Below, in pieces: positions 34,672-46,800 of a DNA stretch of 53,411 nt (position 1 is its first letter; each line of letters begins with the position of its first letter). The notes beneath the pieces were generated by a model. That model worked only from the letters and a program-made list of their open reading frames with translations, was not told the origin of the DNA and ran no database searches. The position numbers and the translations under genes are program-made. Origin of the DNA: Haplomitrium mnioides (lineage: Eukaryota; Marchantiophyta; Haplomitriopsida; Calobryales); assembly GCA_049999725.1 (NCBI GenBank), contig JBNGIS010020443.1:1-53411 (forward strand), read 5' to 3'.

Positions 34672-35892
34672 CACTCGGAACGATGACAAATCACCTTTTC
34701 GCCGATCACATTTTTGCTAATCACCTTTTCGCTTTTGATCTGTCGAACACATTGGAACTTGCTTCTGATCCGTTCCTCATACTCCACTTTGGACACTTCT
34801 CAGACCTTTCACATCGAATCCCCACTTTGGATCCATTTCAATTGAGCGACCCACTTCAAATCCCCACATCGGACCTCACGGACACAACGGATCCCCACTT
34901 CAGATAATTCAGTTCCGATCCGTTTTTTGGATTCATCGGACCTTGCTTCGGTTGTTTCCAAACATGACCTCTTCCTTCACATCAATCTCTTCCACTTAGG
35001 CATTTCGTCGCAGTTGATCAATTCTACTTTTTTGCACATAGCATTTTTGCCATAGGTCCCTGCTTGATCAATTTCTTTCCTTGAGACCTTCTTCACACTA
35101 GTCTCCTCGCAGGACTTCTCGCAGCTGGCCTCTATCGCCACTGATTGATTTCCGCATGGACCTCCATTTCTGCTTGATTTGCTTTCATAGGGACCTTCTT
35201 CAACAACAATTCTTTTTGCAGAAATCTTCTTTGCAAGACCCTTCTCGCACAACATTTCTTCACAGGACTTCAACGCAGCTAGGTCTTCATCTTCATAGGA
35301 ATTCTTCTCGGACCTCACAGCTGGGCAACCTGCAGCTTGTCTCATCGTTGCATCATTCGTCACAGATTATTTATTCGCAGCATTCGGACTTCTTTAGCTT
35401 AGATTCTTTGCATTAGTCACAACCGGTCGATTCCTTCTGCTGGCCAATTTCCTTCAACTCAATGCTTCTACGTATGTCAATTCAAGGCATTCCTTTCACC
35501 ACAGAACGATCGATTCTTTGCAATAGGTCAGATTTTCTTATTCATTTTCTCACATGGAATTCGCTTCGCATGCCCCTCCCCGCAGCTCGTTCGCAACATA
35601 ACGATTCTCCTTCAGCTGGGCAATTTCCTTTCCAATTCTCGATTTTTCACAGCTCGATTTCTACATGAGATCTTCACTCAACACTTTCACTCAGAGATCT
35701 TCGCAGGGGCATTCTTTCTCAGGCTTTGGAGCCTGCAACGCAACACATTTCTTCAATACATTATGGCTTCTTTTCTCTTTCGCAACATTCACTTAATTTT
35801 GTCATAGCTCCTCATTACATTAAAACCACAATGTGTCTCCACCTTGCGCATATTCCTTGAACTTCATCCCACCACCAATTGCGGCAGCAAAA

Positions 35893-36643
35893 TGTTGTTT
35901 CCGAACAACATACAAATTCAATCCAACAGAGTGAGCATTACATCCGCTTTTCCTATCCGGTCTATTCCTTAATCCAAACAAAAGGTGCTCTCCCTCACAA
36001 ATGCTTCGTAACAGATCGCCTTCTCAGATTCCTTCCAATATCCCATAAGTCTTCTCTCGTGAACCTGCACACGCATATAAGCACTTCCCTCTCTCCTCCT
36101 TTCAAGAGGCATCCCCTTAGGGGTATAAGGCCACCGCTTATTCCTGCCCCTAGACAGACCTAGGTTAGGGCACATGGCAACTGTCATTTAACATAATCAA
36201 GCTGGCTTCTGGGCTAGCTGTCCACCAACACTCTAGATAGAAGTAGCTTATTCCTGCCCCTAGACAGACCTAGTTTAGGGCACATGGCAGCTGTCCTTTA
36301 ACATAATCAAGCTGGCTTCTGGGATAGCTGTCCACCAACACTCTAGATAGAAGTAGCTAGGGGCTGGCTGACCCTCAACAAGTAGATTAGTTTTATCAAG
36401 TTTTTTTCTTTTTAAAAATAAATGAGCTTCCTTGTAAATCAGCCTTCTCTCCTTGGCCAACTACATCAAAATTTCCTTCATATATACTTATATACATACT
36501 TTTACAATTGTTATACACAAAACTGAAACTTTACAATTTCCTTCTTACTCCACCACGCCTAAAAGAACTCATTCAAGCTTTTCCTGACCTTCTATCAGCA
36601 ACTGTGCTCTCACACAAGCTCTAGTAGAATTAAAATTCCAACA
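35893..36643 (-). repeat. Putative LTR of the antisense insertion
   Basis: Minus-strand bases TGTTGG...AACAACA with a possible TATA (GCTTATATGCG, minus strand, near 36075). Directly after the end, the leader reads TTTTGCTGCCGCAATTGG, a position where a primer site would be expected, but I cannot assign the tRNA. Without a partner LTR this remains tentative. Confidence 0.45.
36137..36356. repeat. 110-bp tandem duplication in the putative LTR
   Basis: CTTATTCCTGCCCCTAGACA starts at 36137 and at 36247, and each copy runs to CTCTAGATAGAAGTAG. The copies differ at only a few bases, so the duplication is recent relative to the element's decay. Confidence 0.93.
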
Positions 36644-36649
36644 AGAATT

Positions 36650-37065
36650 CAAGGTACCTTGTTCCATCTTAAAGGTATGATTGAGGAGCTATTTTGTAGA
36701 GTGTTGGTGGATAGTGGGAGTTCTGAAAATTTTATGTCGCTACATTTTGCTAAGATAATCAAAGCAAAATATAGGCCTATCAAGGGGAGTGTTGTGACTA
36801 TGGTTGATGGGCAAAACATGACATGTTTTGCTCTTAAAAGACATTCCTTCTAAGGATTGGAAAAGAGTATATGGAATCTATGCAATTTGTTATTGCACCT
36901 GTACAATATCACATCATTTTAGGATTGCCTTGGCTTGAAGATAGATCCGCTCAATTTAATTGGGCAAAACGACAAATTCAAGCTACCTTACAAGGTAAGA
37001 AATTTCTTTTGGGGTGTTCAACACCGTTGGTGAAGAAGCCAAAATCAGTTCAACATGTTAATTAA
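36650..37065 (+). pseudogene. chromovirus aspartic protease
   Basis: Frame 36659-36853 holds RVLVDSGSSENFMSLHFAK, with the catalytic Asp in DSGS. After a shift, frame 36871-37065 continues with YHIILGLPWLEDRSAQFNWA, the second conserved block (ILGLPWL). The protease would cut the Gag-Pol polyprotein. One frameshift near 36853-36871 breaks it; the active-site residues are retained. Confidence 0.85.
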
Positions 37066-37289
37066 GGGGAGCAAGAGTTGCATGTCTTTGATGTTTGAAT
37101 TAAACCCATCATAGACTTGAGTAAGAAGGGGGAAAAGGTGCACTTACCTTAATGATAGATGATACTTTAAAAGAGTTTGCATATGTGTTTTTGGAGGATT
37201 CGCCAAAGGGGTTACCAAACGATTGAGGAATGCCTTTTTTGATTGAGTTGATATCAAGAAGCACTCCTTATAATCGACCTATCGACTAT

Positions 37290-38040
37290 CACCACAAGAA
37301 TTACACGAGCTTCAAAAGACATTGACAGATCTTCTTAAGAAGGATTTTATTCAGCACAATGCTTCTCTTTGAGAAGCTCCGGTACTACTTGTACCAAAGA
37401 AAGATGGTGGATTTCGTCTTTGTATAGATTATCAAGGTTTGAACAATCAAATAGTGAAGAATGTCTATTCTCTACCTCGTATTGATGATTTTTTGGATCA
37501 ATTAAATGGTGCACAATTCTTTTCTAAGTTGGATCTTTGAAGTGACTATTGGCAAATTCCAATCAAGCCAAGTGATGTACCAAAGACAACTTTTCACACA
37601 AGGTATAGGCATTTTGAGTGGAAGGTTCTTATATTTGGTCTTACTGATGCTTTGGTGATATTCATAGATCAAATACATTGAGTTTTTAATGGGTTATTAG
37701 ATAAGTTAGTGTTGGTATTTTTGGATGATATCTTTATCTTTAGTAAAAGTAAAGTTGAGCATCGTGCTCATCTCGAAGAGGTACTACAAAGACTACGCAA
37801 TTGGAAGTTTATTGCAAGAAGTCTAAATGTGAGTTTTGGAAGCAAGAGGTGACCTACCTAGGGCATAAAGTGTCTACAAATGGCATCAAGATGGAGAAAG
37901 AGAAAATTAAGGCTATTGCAGAGTAGCCAACACTGAATGATGCAAAGGTTGTTCGAGATTTTCATGGATTAGCAAGTTTTTATTGAAGATTCATTCATTA
38001 CTATGCTCACATTGTTGCACTGCTTACTAATTTACTAGAG
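37290..38040 (+). pseudogene. chromovirus reverse transcriptase
   Basis: One plus-strand frame from about 37341 reads [40 protein letters not shown] and later VFLDDIFIFSKSKVEH, so the catalytic FLDD (Y/F-x-D-D) is kept. One shift lies near 37800, after which KKSKCEFWKQEVTYLGHKV follows. In-frame stops are at 37370 (TGA), 37538 (TGA), 37679 (TGA), 37924 (TAG), 37984 (TGA) and 38059 (TAG). From family consensus each sits at a Trp or Arg codon, consistent with C-to-T or G-to-A change. Confidence 0.88.
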
Positions 38041-38076
38041 AAGGATGCAAAGTTTCAATAGACGACCAAGGAGCAA

Positions 38077-38499
38077 GTGGCATTTCAACAACTTAAAGAT
38101 GCGGTGACATCTTGTCCAATTCTACAGCCATATGATCCAAATGGACATTGTATAGTTGATTTTGATGCTTCTAATTTTGCTATTGGAGCGGTTTTACAGC
38201 AAGAGTTTGAAGTTAGGCTTCATCCAATAGCCTTCATATCACGTCGATTAAATACGGCGGAGAGAAATTATTCTGCAAGAGATCGAGAGCAATTGGCAAT
38301 GGTTTATGGTACCAAAGTGTGGAGACACTATCTTTTGGGCAAACCTGTACTTATACGCACATACCACAAGCCATTGCTTGAAGCGATCCACTTGGAAAAT
38401 ATGACAAGTCGTCATCAACGATGGGAAGATCAACTACAACTCTTTGATATCAAGTTGGAGTACAAGCCGAGAAGGTTCCACACCACTCTTGACGCATAG
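38077..38499 (+). pseudogene. chromovirus RNase H
   Basis: An uninterrupted 140-residue stretch with DFDASNFAIGAVLQQ (first catalytic Asp), IAFISRRLNTAERNYSARDR (with conserved Glu region) and YHKPLLEAIHLENMTSRHQR, which is the RT-associated RNase H of Ty3/gypsy. It degrades the RNA strand during reverse transcription. It is open on its own but joins the RT through a stop (TAG at 38059). Confidence 0.9.
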
Positions 38500-39740
38500 T
38501 CCCAAAGACCGAATCATTGAATAAACACACTGGAGATAGCAAATGCTAGTATAGTACATCTTGATGAAGCAACTTGTGACGACTTTCGACAAAAGTTACA
38601 AGAAGACGTCTTTTTTACTCTTATTAGAGCACGTTTGGCAATCTAAGATAGTGAGTATCATATCTTTTCTATTCAGGATGGTATTCTCTATCAAGGTCAT
38701 CAAATATATGTTCTACAAAATGATGCGCTTTGAATGGCACGTTTGCAAGAAGCACATGACAATCCGATTTCTAGGCATCTTGGAGTAGACAAGACTATGA
38801 AGTTGCTTCAATGCATTTGGTAGTGGCCAAACCTAGCTCGAGATGTTCGTGGCTTTGTTCATTCTTGTGAAAATTGTCAATGAAGCAAGGCTTCAAATCA
38901 AAAACTAGCTAGTCGTCTGCAACCATTATCAATTCCTATTGCTTGGTAGGAATATGTAAGTTTAGATCTTATCACTTGGTTTCCAACCACGCCTCGTGGG
39001 TTTACAACCATTGTGGTGTTTGTGGATAAGCTAAGCAAGCAAATTTATCTAGCACCGATAGTGGATATGGTGGATGCTCTACAATTGGAGAAGATTTATT
39101 TTGATGCAGTCTTCTAATATCATGGAATGCCAAAGGTACTTATATCTGATAGAGATCCACGATTAATTGGGAAGTATTGGCGAGAGTTGTTCACACTTTT
39201 GGATACCAAACTATATATGTTTATGGCTTATCATCCTCAAATAGATGAGCAAACAAAATGCGCAAATCACACTATGGAGGATATCCTTCAAGCATTTATC
39301 AATGTTCATCACACGGATTGGGATAGTTTTTTACCGGCTGTGGAGTTTGCATACAACAACTCCAAACAAGCAAGTACTAGACTTTCTCCTTTCTTTCTTA
39401 ATTCTGGTCAATGTCCTCTTGTTCTCGATGGTTTTCTTTCTCCTTCCTCTTCCAATCTTCCTAGTCTTTCTACCTTTTTGTCTCATTTATCTTCCCCTTT
39501 GCAAGATGCCAAAAACCATTTTGTTATTGCTCAAAATTGGAAAAAAAATATGCCGATAAATATCATCACGATTTCTCTTATGTTTTAGATGACCAAGTGA
39601 TGTTTTCTACACATGATCTTCTTTTGTCTTTAGATACTCAAGTTCATAAGTTATCTCCATCTTGGATTGGTCCTTTCTTAGTTTCTCAAGTTATTTCTCT
39701 TGTTGCATACAAACTTGATCTTCCTCTTCATATGTAAATT
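38500..39740 (+). pseudogene. chromovirus integrase, catalytic Glu replaced
   Basis: The zinc-binding HHCC part is legible around 38750-38880 (HDNPISRHLGVDKT, then HSCENCQ before a TGA at 38881). The core has SLDLIT (about 38960) and ISDRDPR (about 39139). The third block reads HPQIDEQTKCANHTMED in place of the usual T-E-R, so the catalytic Glu is Lys (D-D-K). Stops also occur at 38821 (TAG), 38881 (TGA) and near 39116. A shift near 39530 precedes the C-terminal part at 39537-39737 (KLSPSWIGPFLVSQVI). The enzyme is inactive. Confidence 0.88.
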
Positions 39741-39746
39741 TATCAT

Positions 39747-40043
39747 GTGTTTCATGTGTCTAAACTTAAGCCTTTTGTTCCTAGTCCATCTTCTTTTCCA
39801 AATTGTGTTCAACTTCCTCCTCTGGTTATTGTTCTTGATGATCATAAAGAATTTGAAGTGAACCGCATTTTAGCGAAAAGAGTTATCAAGCGATGGCAAC
39901 ATACACAAGTTCAATACAAGGTTTTGTGGATTGGCTATCCACTTCATGATGCTACTTGGGAACCTTCTTCAAATCTTGAGAATGCTCAAGAGGTTATTCA
40001 AATATTTGAAAGTTTCGGCAACAACGAGGACATCCTCGATTAG
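39747..40043 (+). pseudogene. chromodomain at the integrase C-terminus
   Basis: A 98-residue open stretch starts at FHVSKLKPF, the usual junction, and carries EFEVNRILAKRVIKRWQHTQ followed by YKVLWIGYPLHDATWEPSSN and LENAQEVIQIFESF. These are the three beta strands and C-terminal helix of a chromodomain. An aromatic-cage position (W of LWIGYP) is present, but the first aromatic (Y/F before VE) appears as F in EFEV. It ends at a normal stop (TAG, 40041-40043) just before the polypurine tract. This is the best preserved part of pol. Confidence 0.92.
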
Positions 40044-40053
40044 AAGGCGGAGA
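40042..40053 (+). promoter_or_regulatory. Polypurine tract of the chromovirus
   Basis: AGAAGGCGGAGA lies three bases before the LTR start TGTAATAG at 40057 and overlaps the stop codon of the chromodomain frame. Confidence 0.75.
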
Positions 40054-40056
40054 TTA

Positions 40057-40447
40057 TGTAATAGTACAAGCACACTTTTGTGCTATTTATAAGATAATAG
40101 AGAGGAGTTCATGAAGGAAGTGGTAGTGAGTCACTTTTAAGGTTGAGATTAGATTACTTGCCTTCGAAGTCACTTTTAGTAGAGAGTCACTTTTAGGGCT
40201 GAAATTAGAAGTGATTTGTAAGTGAAGAAAGAGAGATGACACATTCTTCTTTTGCATAAATAGAAGAGCTTCTTAGCCCCACTTCTCATTCAGAAGTTAC
40301 TCTCGAATCACTTGGGTTCTTTGGTTGCTTGTCTTTTGCTTGCACTCTTTGTTTCAGTTTGGACATTGAGTTGCCTTTGGTTGAAGAACTCTATTAGAGT
40401 TCACTATGAGTTCTTACTTATTTGAATTTGGTCTTTGAGATTCTTTT
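40057..40447 (+). repeat. 3' LTR of the chromovirus
   Basis: About 391 bp, starting TGTAATAGTACAAG and ending GAGATTCTTTT; the 5' copy adds TCA. A TATA-like GCATAAATAG lies near 40253. Three near-copies of a GTCACTTTTA motif (about 40132, 40171, 40187) form a small internal repeat in U3. The satellite resumes at once with TAGGAAGTCTCATG. Confidence 0.9.
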
Positions 40448-40820
40448 ATAGGAAGTCTCATGCCAAAAATTTGACTAAGTGAGTCATTATAGGGAGTGCT
40501 ACAAGTGCAATGCTATAATTTTCATCCTAGATGTAGTTAGAACTCTATCCAATCAAATGATTCATTGAAAGTCTCATGTCAAAAGTTTGACTAAATGAAT
40601 CATCAAAAGGAGTGCTACAAGAGCAGTGCTACAATTTTCATCCTAGAGGTAGTTAGAACTCTATCCAATCGAATGATTCATTGGAAGTCTCATGTCAGAA
40701 GTTTGACTAAGTGAATCATCAAAAGGAGTGCTACAATCTTCATCCTAGAGGTAGTTGGAACTCTATCCAATCAAATGATTGATTGGAAGTCTCATATTAG
40801 AAGTTTGACTAAATGAATCA
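40448..40820. repeat. Divergent sat1 monomers at the transition
   Basis: About three and a half sat1-like monomers carrying a 4-bp longer spacer (ATCCTAGAGGTAG for ATCGAGGTAG) and ATCATCAAAAGGAGTGCTAC in place of the usual tail. The last monomer begins as sat1 (CCAATCAAATGATTGATTGG at 40770) and ends as sat2 (GAATCATTGTAG). Confidence 0.9.
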
Positions 40821-43800
40821 TTGTAGTTTTTTAGAGTACTAATTTAATTGGTTAAGACATGAGTAACCATTGGTATGATTGACTTAGTGAATCATTGTAG
40901 TTTCTTAGAGTACAAATATAATACTTTAAAAGATGAGAAACCATTTGTATGATTGACTAAGTGAAACATTGTAGTTTCTTAGAGTACTCACATAATAGTT
41001 TAAGAGATGAGTAATCATTGGTATGATTGACTAAGTGAATTATTGTAGTTTGTTAGAGTACCAATATGATAGTTTAAGAGATGAGTAGCCATTGATATGA
41101 TTGACTAAGTGAATGATTGTAGTTTCTTATACTACTAATTTTATAGTTTAGGAGAAGAGTAATCATTGGTATAATTGATTAACTGATTCATTGTGGTTTG
41201 TTCGAGTACTAATTTCAAATTTTAAGACATGAGTAACCATTGGTATGATTGACTAAGTGAATCATTGTAGTTTGTTAGAGTACTAACATAATATTTTAAG
41301 AGATGAGAAACCATTTATATGATTGACTAAGTGAATAATTGTAGTTTGTTGGAGTACTTAGATAAGAGTTTTAAAGATGAGTTAGCACTGGTATGATTGA
41401 CTAAGTGAATCAATGTAGTTTCTTAGAGTACTAACAAAATAACTTAAGAGACGAGCAAGTATTGGTATGATTGACTAAGTGAATCATTGTAGTTTCTTAG
41501 AGTAGTAGGATGATAGTTTAAGAGATGAGTAACCATTGGTAAGATTGACTAAGTGAATTATTCTAGTTTCATAGGATAGTAATATAATAATTTAAGAGAT
41601 GAGTAACCATTGGTATGATTGACTAAGTGAATCACTATAGTTTCTTAGAGTAAAAACATAATAGTTGAAGATATCAGAAACCATTGGTATAGTTGACTAA
41701 GTGAATCATTGTAGTTTGTGAAAGTTTTAGTTTAATAGTTTAAAATATGAGTACCCATTCGTATGATCAACTTAGTGTGTCATTGTAGTTTGTTAGAGTA
41801 CTTATTCAATAGTTTCACATATGAGTGACCATTGGTTTGATTAACTTATTGAACCATTGTAGTTTGTTAGAATACTAATCATATAGTTTAAGACATAAGT
41901 AACCATCGGCATAATTGACTAAGTGAATCATTGTAGTTTGTTAGAGTACCAACTTAATAGTTATAGACACAAGTTACCATTGGTATGATTGAGAAAATGA
42001 ATCATTATAGTTTTTGAAAGTAATATTTAATAGTTTAAAAGATGAGTAACCATTGGTATGCTTGACTAACTGAATCATTGTAGTTTGTTAAGAGTACTAG
42101 GTTAATAGCTTAACACATGAGATACCATTGGTATAATTGACTAACTGAGTCATTGTACATTGTTAGAGTAGTAACTTAATAGTTTTAGACATGAGTAACT
42201 AATGGTATGATTGACTAAATGACTTATTTTAAATGTTTGTTAGAGTGCTAATATAGCAGTTTAAGACATGAGTAACCATTGGTATAATTTACCAAGTGAA
42301 TCATTGTAGTTTTTTAGAATACTAATTTAATAATTTAGAACATGAGTCACCATTGGTATGATTGACTAAGTGAATCATTGTAGTTTCTTAGAGTACAAAC
42401 ATAATATTTTAAAAGATGAGAAACCATTCGTAGGATTCACCAAGTTCATCATTGTAGTATCTTAGTATACTAATATAATAGTTTAGGAGATGAGAAACCA
42501 TTAGTATCATTGACTAAGTGAACCATTATAGTTTCTTAGAGTACTAGCTTAGTAGTTTAATATATGAGTAACCATTGTAATGATTGACTAAATCAATCAT
42601 GGTAGTTTGTTAGAGTATTAGATTAATAGTTTAAAACATGAGTAACCATTCGTATGATTGACTAAATGAATCATTGTAGTTTCTTCAAGTACTAGCATAA
42701 TATTTTAAGAGATGAGAAACCATTCATATGACTGACTAAGTGAATAATTGTAGTTTCTTAAAGTACTAAGATAATAGTTTAAGAGATGAGTTACCATTGT
42801 TATGATTGACTAAGTGAATCAATGTAGCTTTTTAGAGTACTAATGTAATAGTTTAAGACATGAGTAACCATTGGTATAATTTACTAAGTGAATCATTGTA
42901 GTTTCTTAAAGTACTAACATAATAGTTTAAGAGATGAGTAACCATTGGAATGATTGACTAAGTGAACCATTGTAGTTTATGAGAGTACTATCATAAAGGT
43001 TTGAGAGATGAGTAACCATTGGTAAGATTAACCAAGTGAATTATTGTAGTTTCTTAGAGTACTAACATAGTAGTTTAAGAGATGACTCACCATTGGAATG
43101 ATTGACTAAGTGAATCATTGTGCTTTCTTGGAGTACTAACATAATAGTTTAAGAGATGAGTAACCATTGGTATGATTTACAAAGTGGATCATTGTAGTTT
43201 TTAGAGAACTAACACAATAGTTTAAGAGATGAGTGACTATTGGTAAGATTGACTAAGTAAGTCATTGTAGTTTCTTAGAGTACTAACATAATAGTTTAAG
43301 AGATGAATTACCATTGGTATCATTGACAAACTAAATCATTGTAGTTTCTTAAAATACCAACATAATAGTTTAAAAGATGAGTAACCATTGGTGTAATTGA
43401 CAAAGTAAATCATTGTAGTTTCTTAGAGCACTAATATAATAGTTTGAGAGATGAGTAGCCATTGGTATGATTGACTAAGTGAATCATTGTATTTTTTTTA
43501 GAGTACTAACATAATAGTTTAAGAGATGAGCAACCATTCGTATGATTGACTAAGTGAATCATTGTAGTTTGTTAAAATACTAATGTAGTAATTTAAGATT
43601 TGAAGAACCATTGGTATGATTAACTAAGTGAATCATTGTAGTTTCTTAGAGTACTATTATGCTAGTTTAAGAGATGAGTAACCATTTGTATGATTGACCA
43701 AGTGAATCATTGTAGTTTATTAGAGTACTAACTAGAAGTACTAATTTAATAGTTTGATACATGAGTGGCCATTGGTATGATTAACTTAGTGAACCATTGT

Positions 43801-46800
43801 AGTTTGTTAGAGTACTAATTTAATAGTTTCAGACATAAACATCAATTGGTATGGTTGACTAAGTGAATCATTGTAGTTTCTTAGAGTGTTTATTTAAAAG
43901 TTTAAGACATAGTTAACCATTGGTATGATTGACTCATTGAATCATTAAAGTTTGTTATTGTATTAATTTAATAGCTTAAGACATGAGTAACCATTGGTGT
44001 GATTTACTAAGTGAATCATTGTAGTTTGTTAGAGTACTTAGTTTATAGTTTAAGACATGAGTAACGATTGTTATGATTGACTAAGTTAACTATTGTTATT
44101 GTAGTTTGTTAGAGTACTAACTTAATAGTTTAATAGGTGAGTAACCATTGGTATGATTGACAAAATGAATCATTGTAGTATTTTGGAGTGCTAATTTAAT
44201 AGTTTAAGAGATGAAAATTTGTTGGTGTGATTGACCAAGTAATTCATTGTAGTTTCTAAGAGTACAAATATAATAGTCTAAGAGATGAGTAATCATTGGT
44301 ATGATTGACAAAGTGAATCAAATTAGTTTCTTGGAGTACTAACATAATCATTTAAGAGATGAGCAACTATTGGCATGACTAACTAAGTGAATCATTGTAG
44401 TTTATTAGAAAACTAATATAATGGTTTAAGAGATGAGTAACCATTGGTGTGATTGACTAAGTGAATCATTGTAGTTTCTTAGAGTACTTACATAAAAGTT
44501 TAAGAGATTAGAAACCATTGGTGTAGTTAACTAAGTGATTCATTGTAGTTTGTTAGAGTTTTAATTTGATGGTTTAAAACATAAGTACCCATTGGTATGA
44601 TCAACTAAGTTTGTATTGTAGTTTATTGGAGTAGTAATTTAATAATTTAAGATACGAGCGACCATTGGTATGATTAACTAAGTGAACCATTGTAGTTTTT
44701 TTGAGTACTAATTATATATTTGTAGACATAATTGACCATTGGTATGATTGAGTAAGTGAATCATTGTAGTTTGTTAGTACTACCTTAATAGCTAAAGACA
44801 TGAGTAACCATTGGTATGATTTAAAAAGTGAAAATTTGTAGTTCTTTAGGGTACTAATTTCATAGTTTAGTAGAATAGTAGCCATTGGTATGACTGACTA
44901 ACTGAATCATTGTGGTTTGTTAGAGTCTTATTTTAAAAGTTTAAGACATGAGTAACCACTGGTATGATTGACTAAGTGAATCATTGTAGTTTCTTAGAGT
45001 ACTAGCAAAATTGTTTAATAGATAAGCAACCATTCGTATGATTAGCTAAATGAATCATTGTAGTTTGTTAGAGTACTAACATAATAGATTAAGAGATGAG
45101 TAACCATTTGTATGATTGACTTAGTGAATCATTGTAGTCTTTAAGAGTACTAATTTAATAGTTTAAGAGACGAGTAACCATTGGTATGATTGACTTACTG
45201 AATCATTGTAATTTGTTAGAGTACTCAGTTAATAGTTTAAGACATGAGTAACCATTGGTATGATTAACTTAGTTGTTGATTATAGTTTGTTAGAGTACTA
45301 AGTTAATAGTTTAAGACATGAGCAACCATGGCTATGGTTGAATAAGTGAATCATTGTAGTTTCTTAGAGTACTTTTATACTAGTTTAAGAGATGAGTAAC
45401 CATTCGTATGATTGATAAAGTGAGTCATTGTAGTTTATTTGAGTACTAACATAATAGTTTAATAGATCAGTAGCCATTGGTTTGATTGACTTAATTAATC
45501 ATTTTAGTTTGCTAGAGTACTAGTTTAGTAGTTAAAGAGATGAGTAACCATTGTTTTGATTGACTAAGTCAATCATCATAGTTTGTTAGAGTACTAATGT
45601 AGAAGTTTAGGACACTAGTTACCTTTGGTATAATTGACCAAGTGAATCATTGTATTTTTCTAGAGTAAAAATTTAATAGTTCAAGATATGAGCAACCATA
45701 ATAATGATTGACAAAGTGAATCATTGTAGTTTGTTAGAGAACTAATTTAATAGTTTAATAGATGAGTAATCAATGCTATGATTGACTAACTTAATCATTG
45801 TAGGTTGCTAGAGTACTAACTAAAAAGCTTAAGACATGAGTAACCATTGGTATGATTGACTAAATGAATCATTGTACTTTGCCAGAGTACTAATTTATAA
45901 GTTTAAGACATGACTAACTGTTGATATGATTCACTAAATGAATCATGGAAGTTTAATAGAGTATTAATTTAATACTTTAACACATGAGCAACCATTGGTA
46001 TGATTGAAAAAGTGAATCATTGCAATTTGTAAGAGTACTACTTTAATAGTTTAAAACATGAGTACCCATTGGTATGATTGACTAAGTGTGTCATTGAAGT
46101 GTGTTAGAGTACTACTTTAATATTTTAAGACATTAGTGATCATTGGTATGATTAACTAAGTGAACCATTGTAGTTTGCTAGAGTGCTAATTTAATAGTTT
46201 AAGGCATAAGTTGCCATTGGTATGTCTGACTATGTGAATCATTGTACTTTGTTAGAGTACTTATTTAATTGCTTAAGACTTGAGCAACTATTGGTATGAT
46301 CGAGTAAGTGAATCATTAAAGTTTACTAGAGTACTAATTTAATAGTTTAAAACATGAATAACCAATGGTATGATTGACTAAGTGAATCATTGTAGTTTGT
46401 TAGAGTACTTATTTAATAGTTTTAAGACATGAGTAATGATTGCCATGATTGACTAAGTGAATTGTTGTAGTTTGTTAGAGTACTAACTTAATAGTTTAAT
46501 AGGTGAGTAAACATTAGTATGATTGACGAAATGAATCATTGTAGTATTTTGGAGTATTAATTTAATAGTTTAAGAGATGAAAATTTATTGGTGTTATTGA
46601 CTAAGTGAATCATTGTAGTTTCTTGGAGTACAAATATAATAGCTTAAGAGATAAGTAACCATTGGTATGATTAACTAAGTGAATCATTGTAGTTTCTTAA
46701 AGTACTAACATAATAGTTTAAGAGATGGGTAACCATTAGTATAGTTGATTAAGTGAATCATTGTAGTTTGCTAGAGTACTAATTTAATGGTTTAAGACAT

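Larger units (their letters stand above)
33599..36643 (-). mobile_element. Antisense insertion between gag and protease, probably an LTR element, with assembly gap
   Basis: Gag stops near 33598 and the protease resumes near 36650; the DNA between is foreign to a gypsy element. On the minus strand, 36643-35893 starts TGTTGGAATTTTAATTC and ends GGAAACAACA, which fits a ~750-bp LTR, followed leftward by an internal leader. No second LTR is visible and the left boundary is unclear, so the element is incomplete, rearranged or hidden by the run of Ns at 34662-34671. No protein domain is recognised in 33599-35892; the 128-residue minus frame at 34977-35363 looks low in complexity and has no known motif. 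Confidence 0.5.
32636..40447 (+). mobile_element. Ty3/gypsy chromovirus, degenerate, inserted in satellite
   Basis: Order: truncated 5' LTR, tRNA-Met primer site, gag, (antisense insertion), protease, RT, RNase H, integrase, chromodomain, polypurine tract, 3' LTR. Integrase after RT/RNase H defines Ty3/gypsy, and the C-terminal chromodomain defines a chromovirus. Both flanks are sat1-type monomers, yet no clean target duplication is seen: the 5' LTR lacks its first ~240 bp and the 3' LTR lacks its final ~3 bp. Pol has many stops and a few shifts. Chromodomains of this group direct integration to heterochromatin, which fits the location. Confidence 0.93.

Noticed and set aside
34977-35416. 128-residue minus-strand and 86-residue plus-strand frames near the gap
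   Set aside because: Both lie in a compositionally biased stretch (TTC/GCA-rich), overlap each other, and show no domain.
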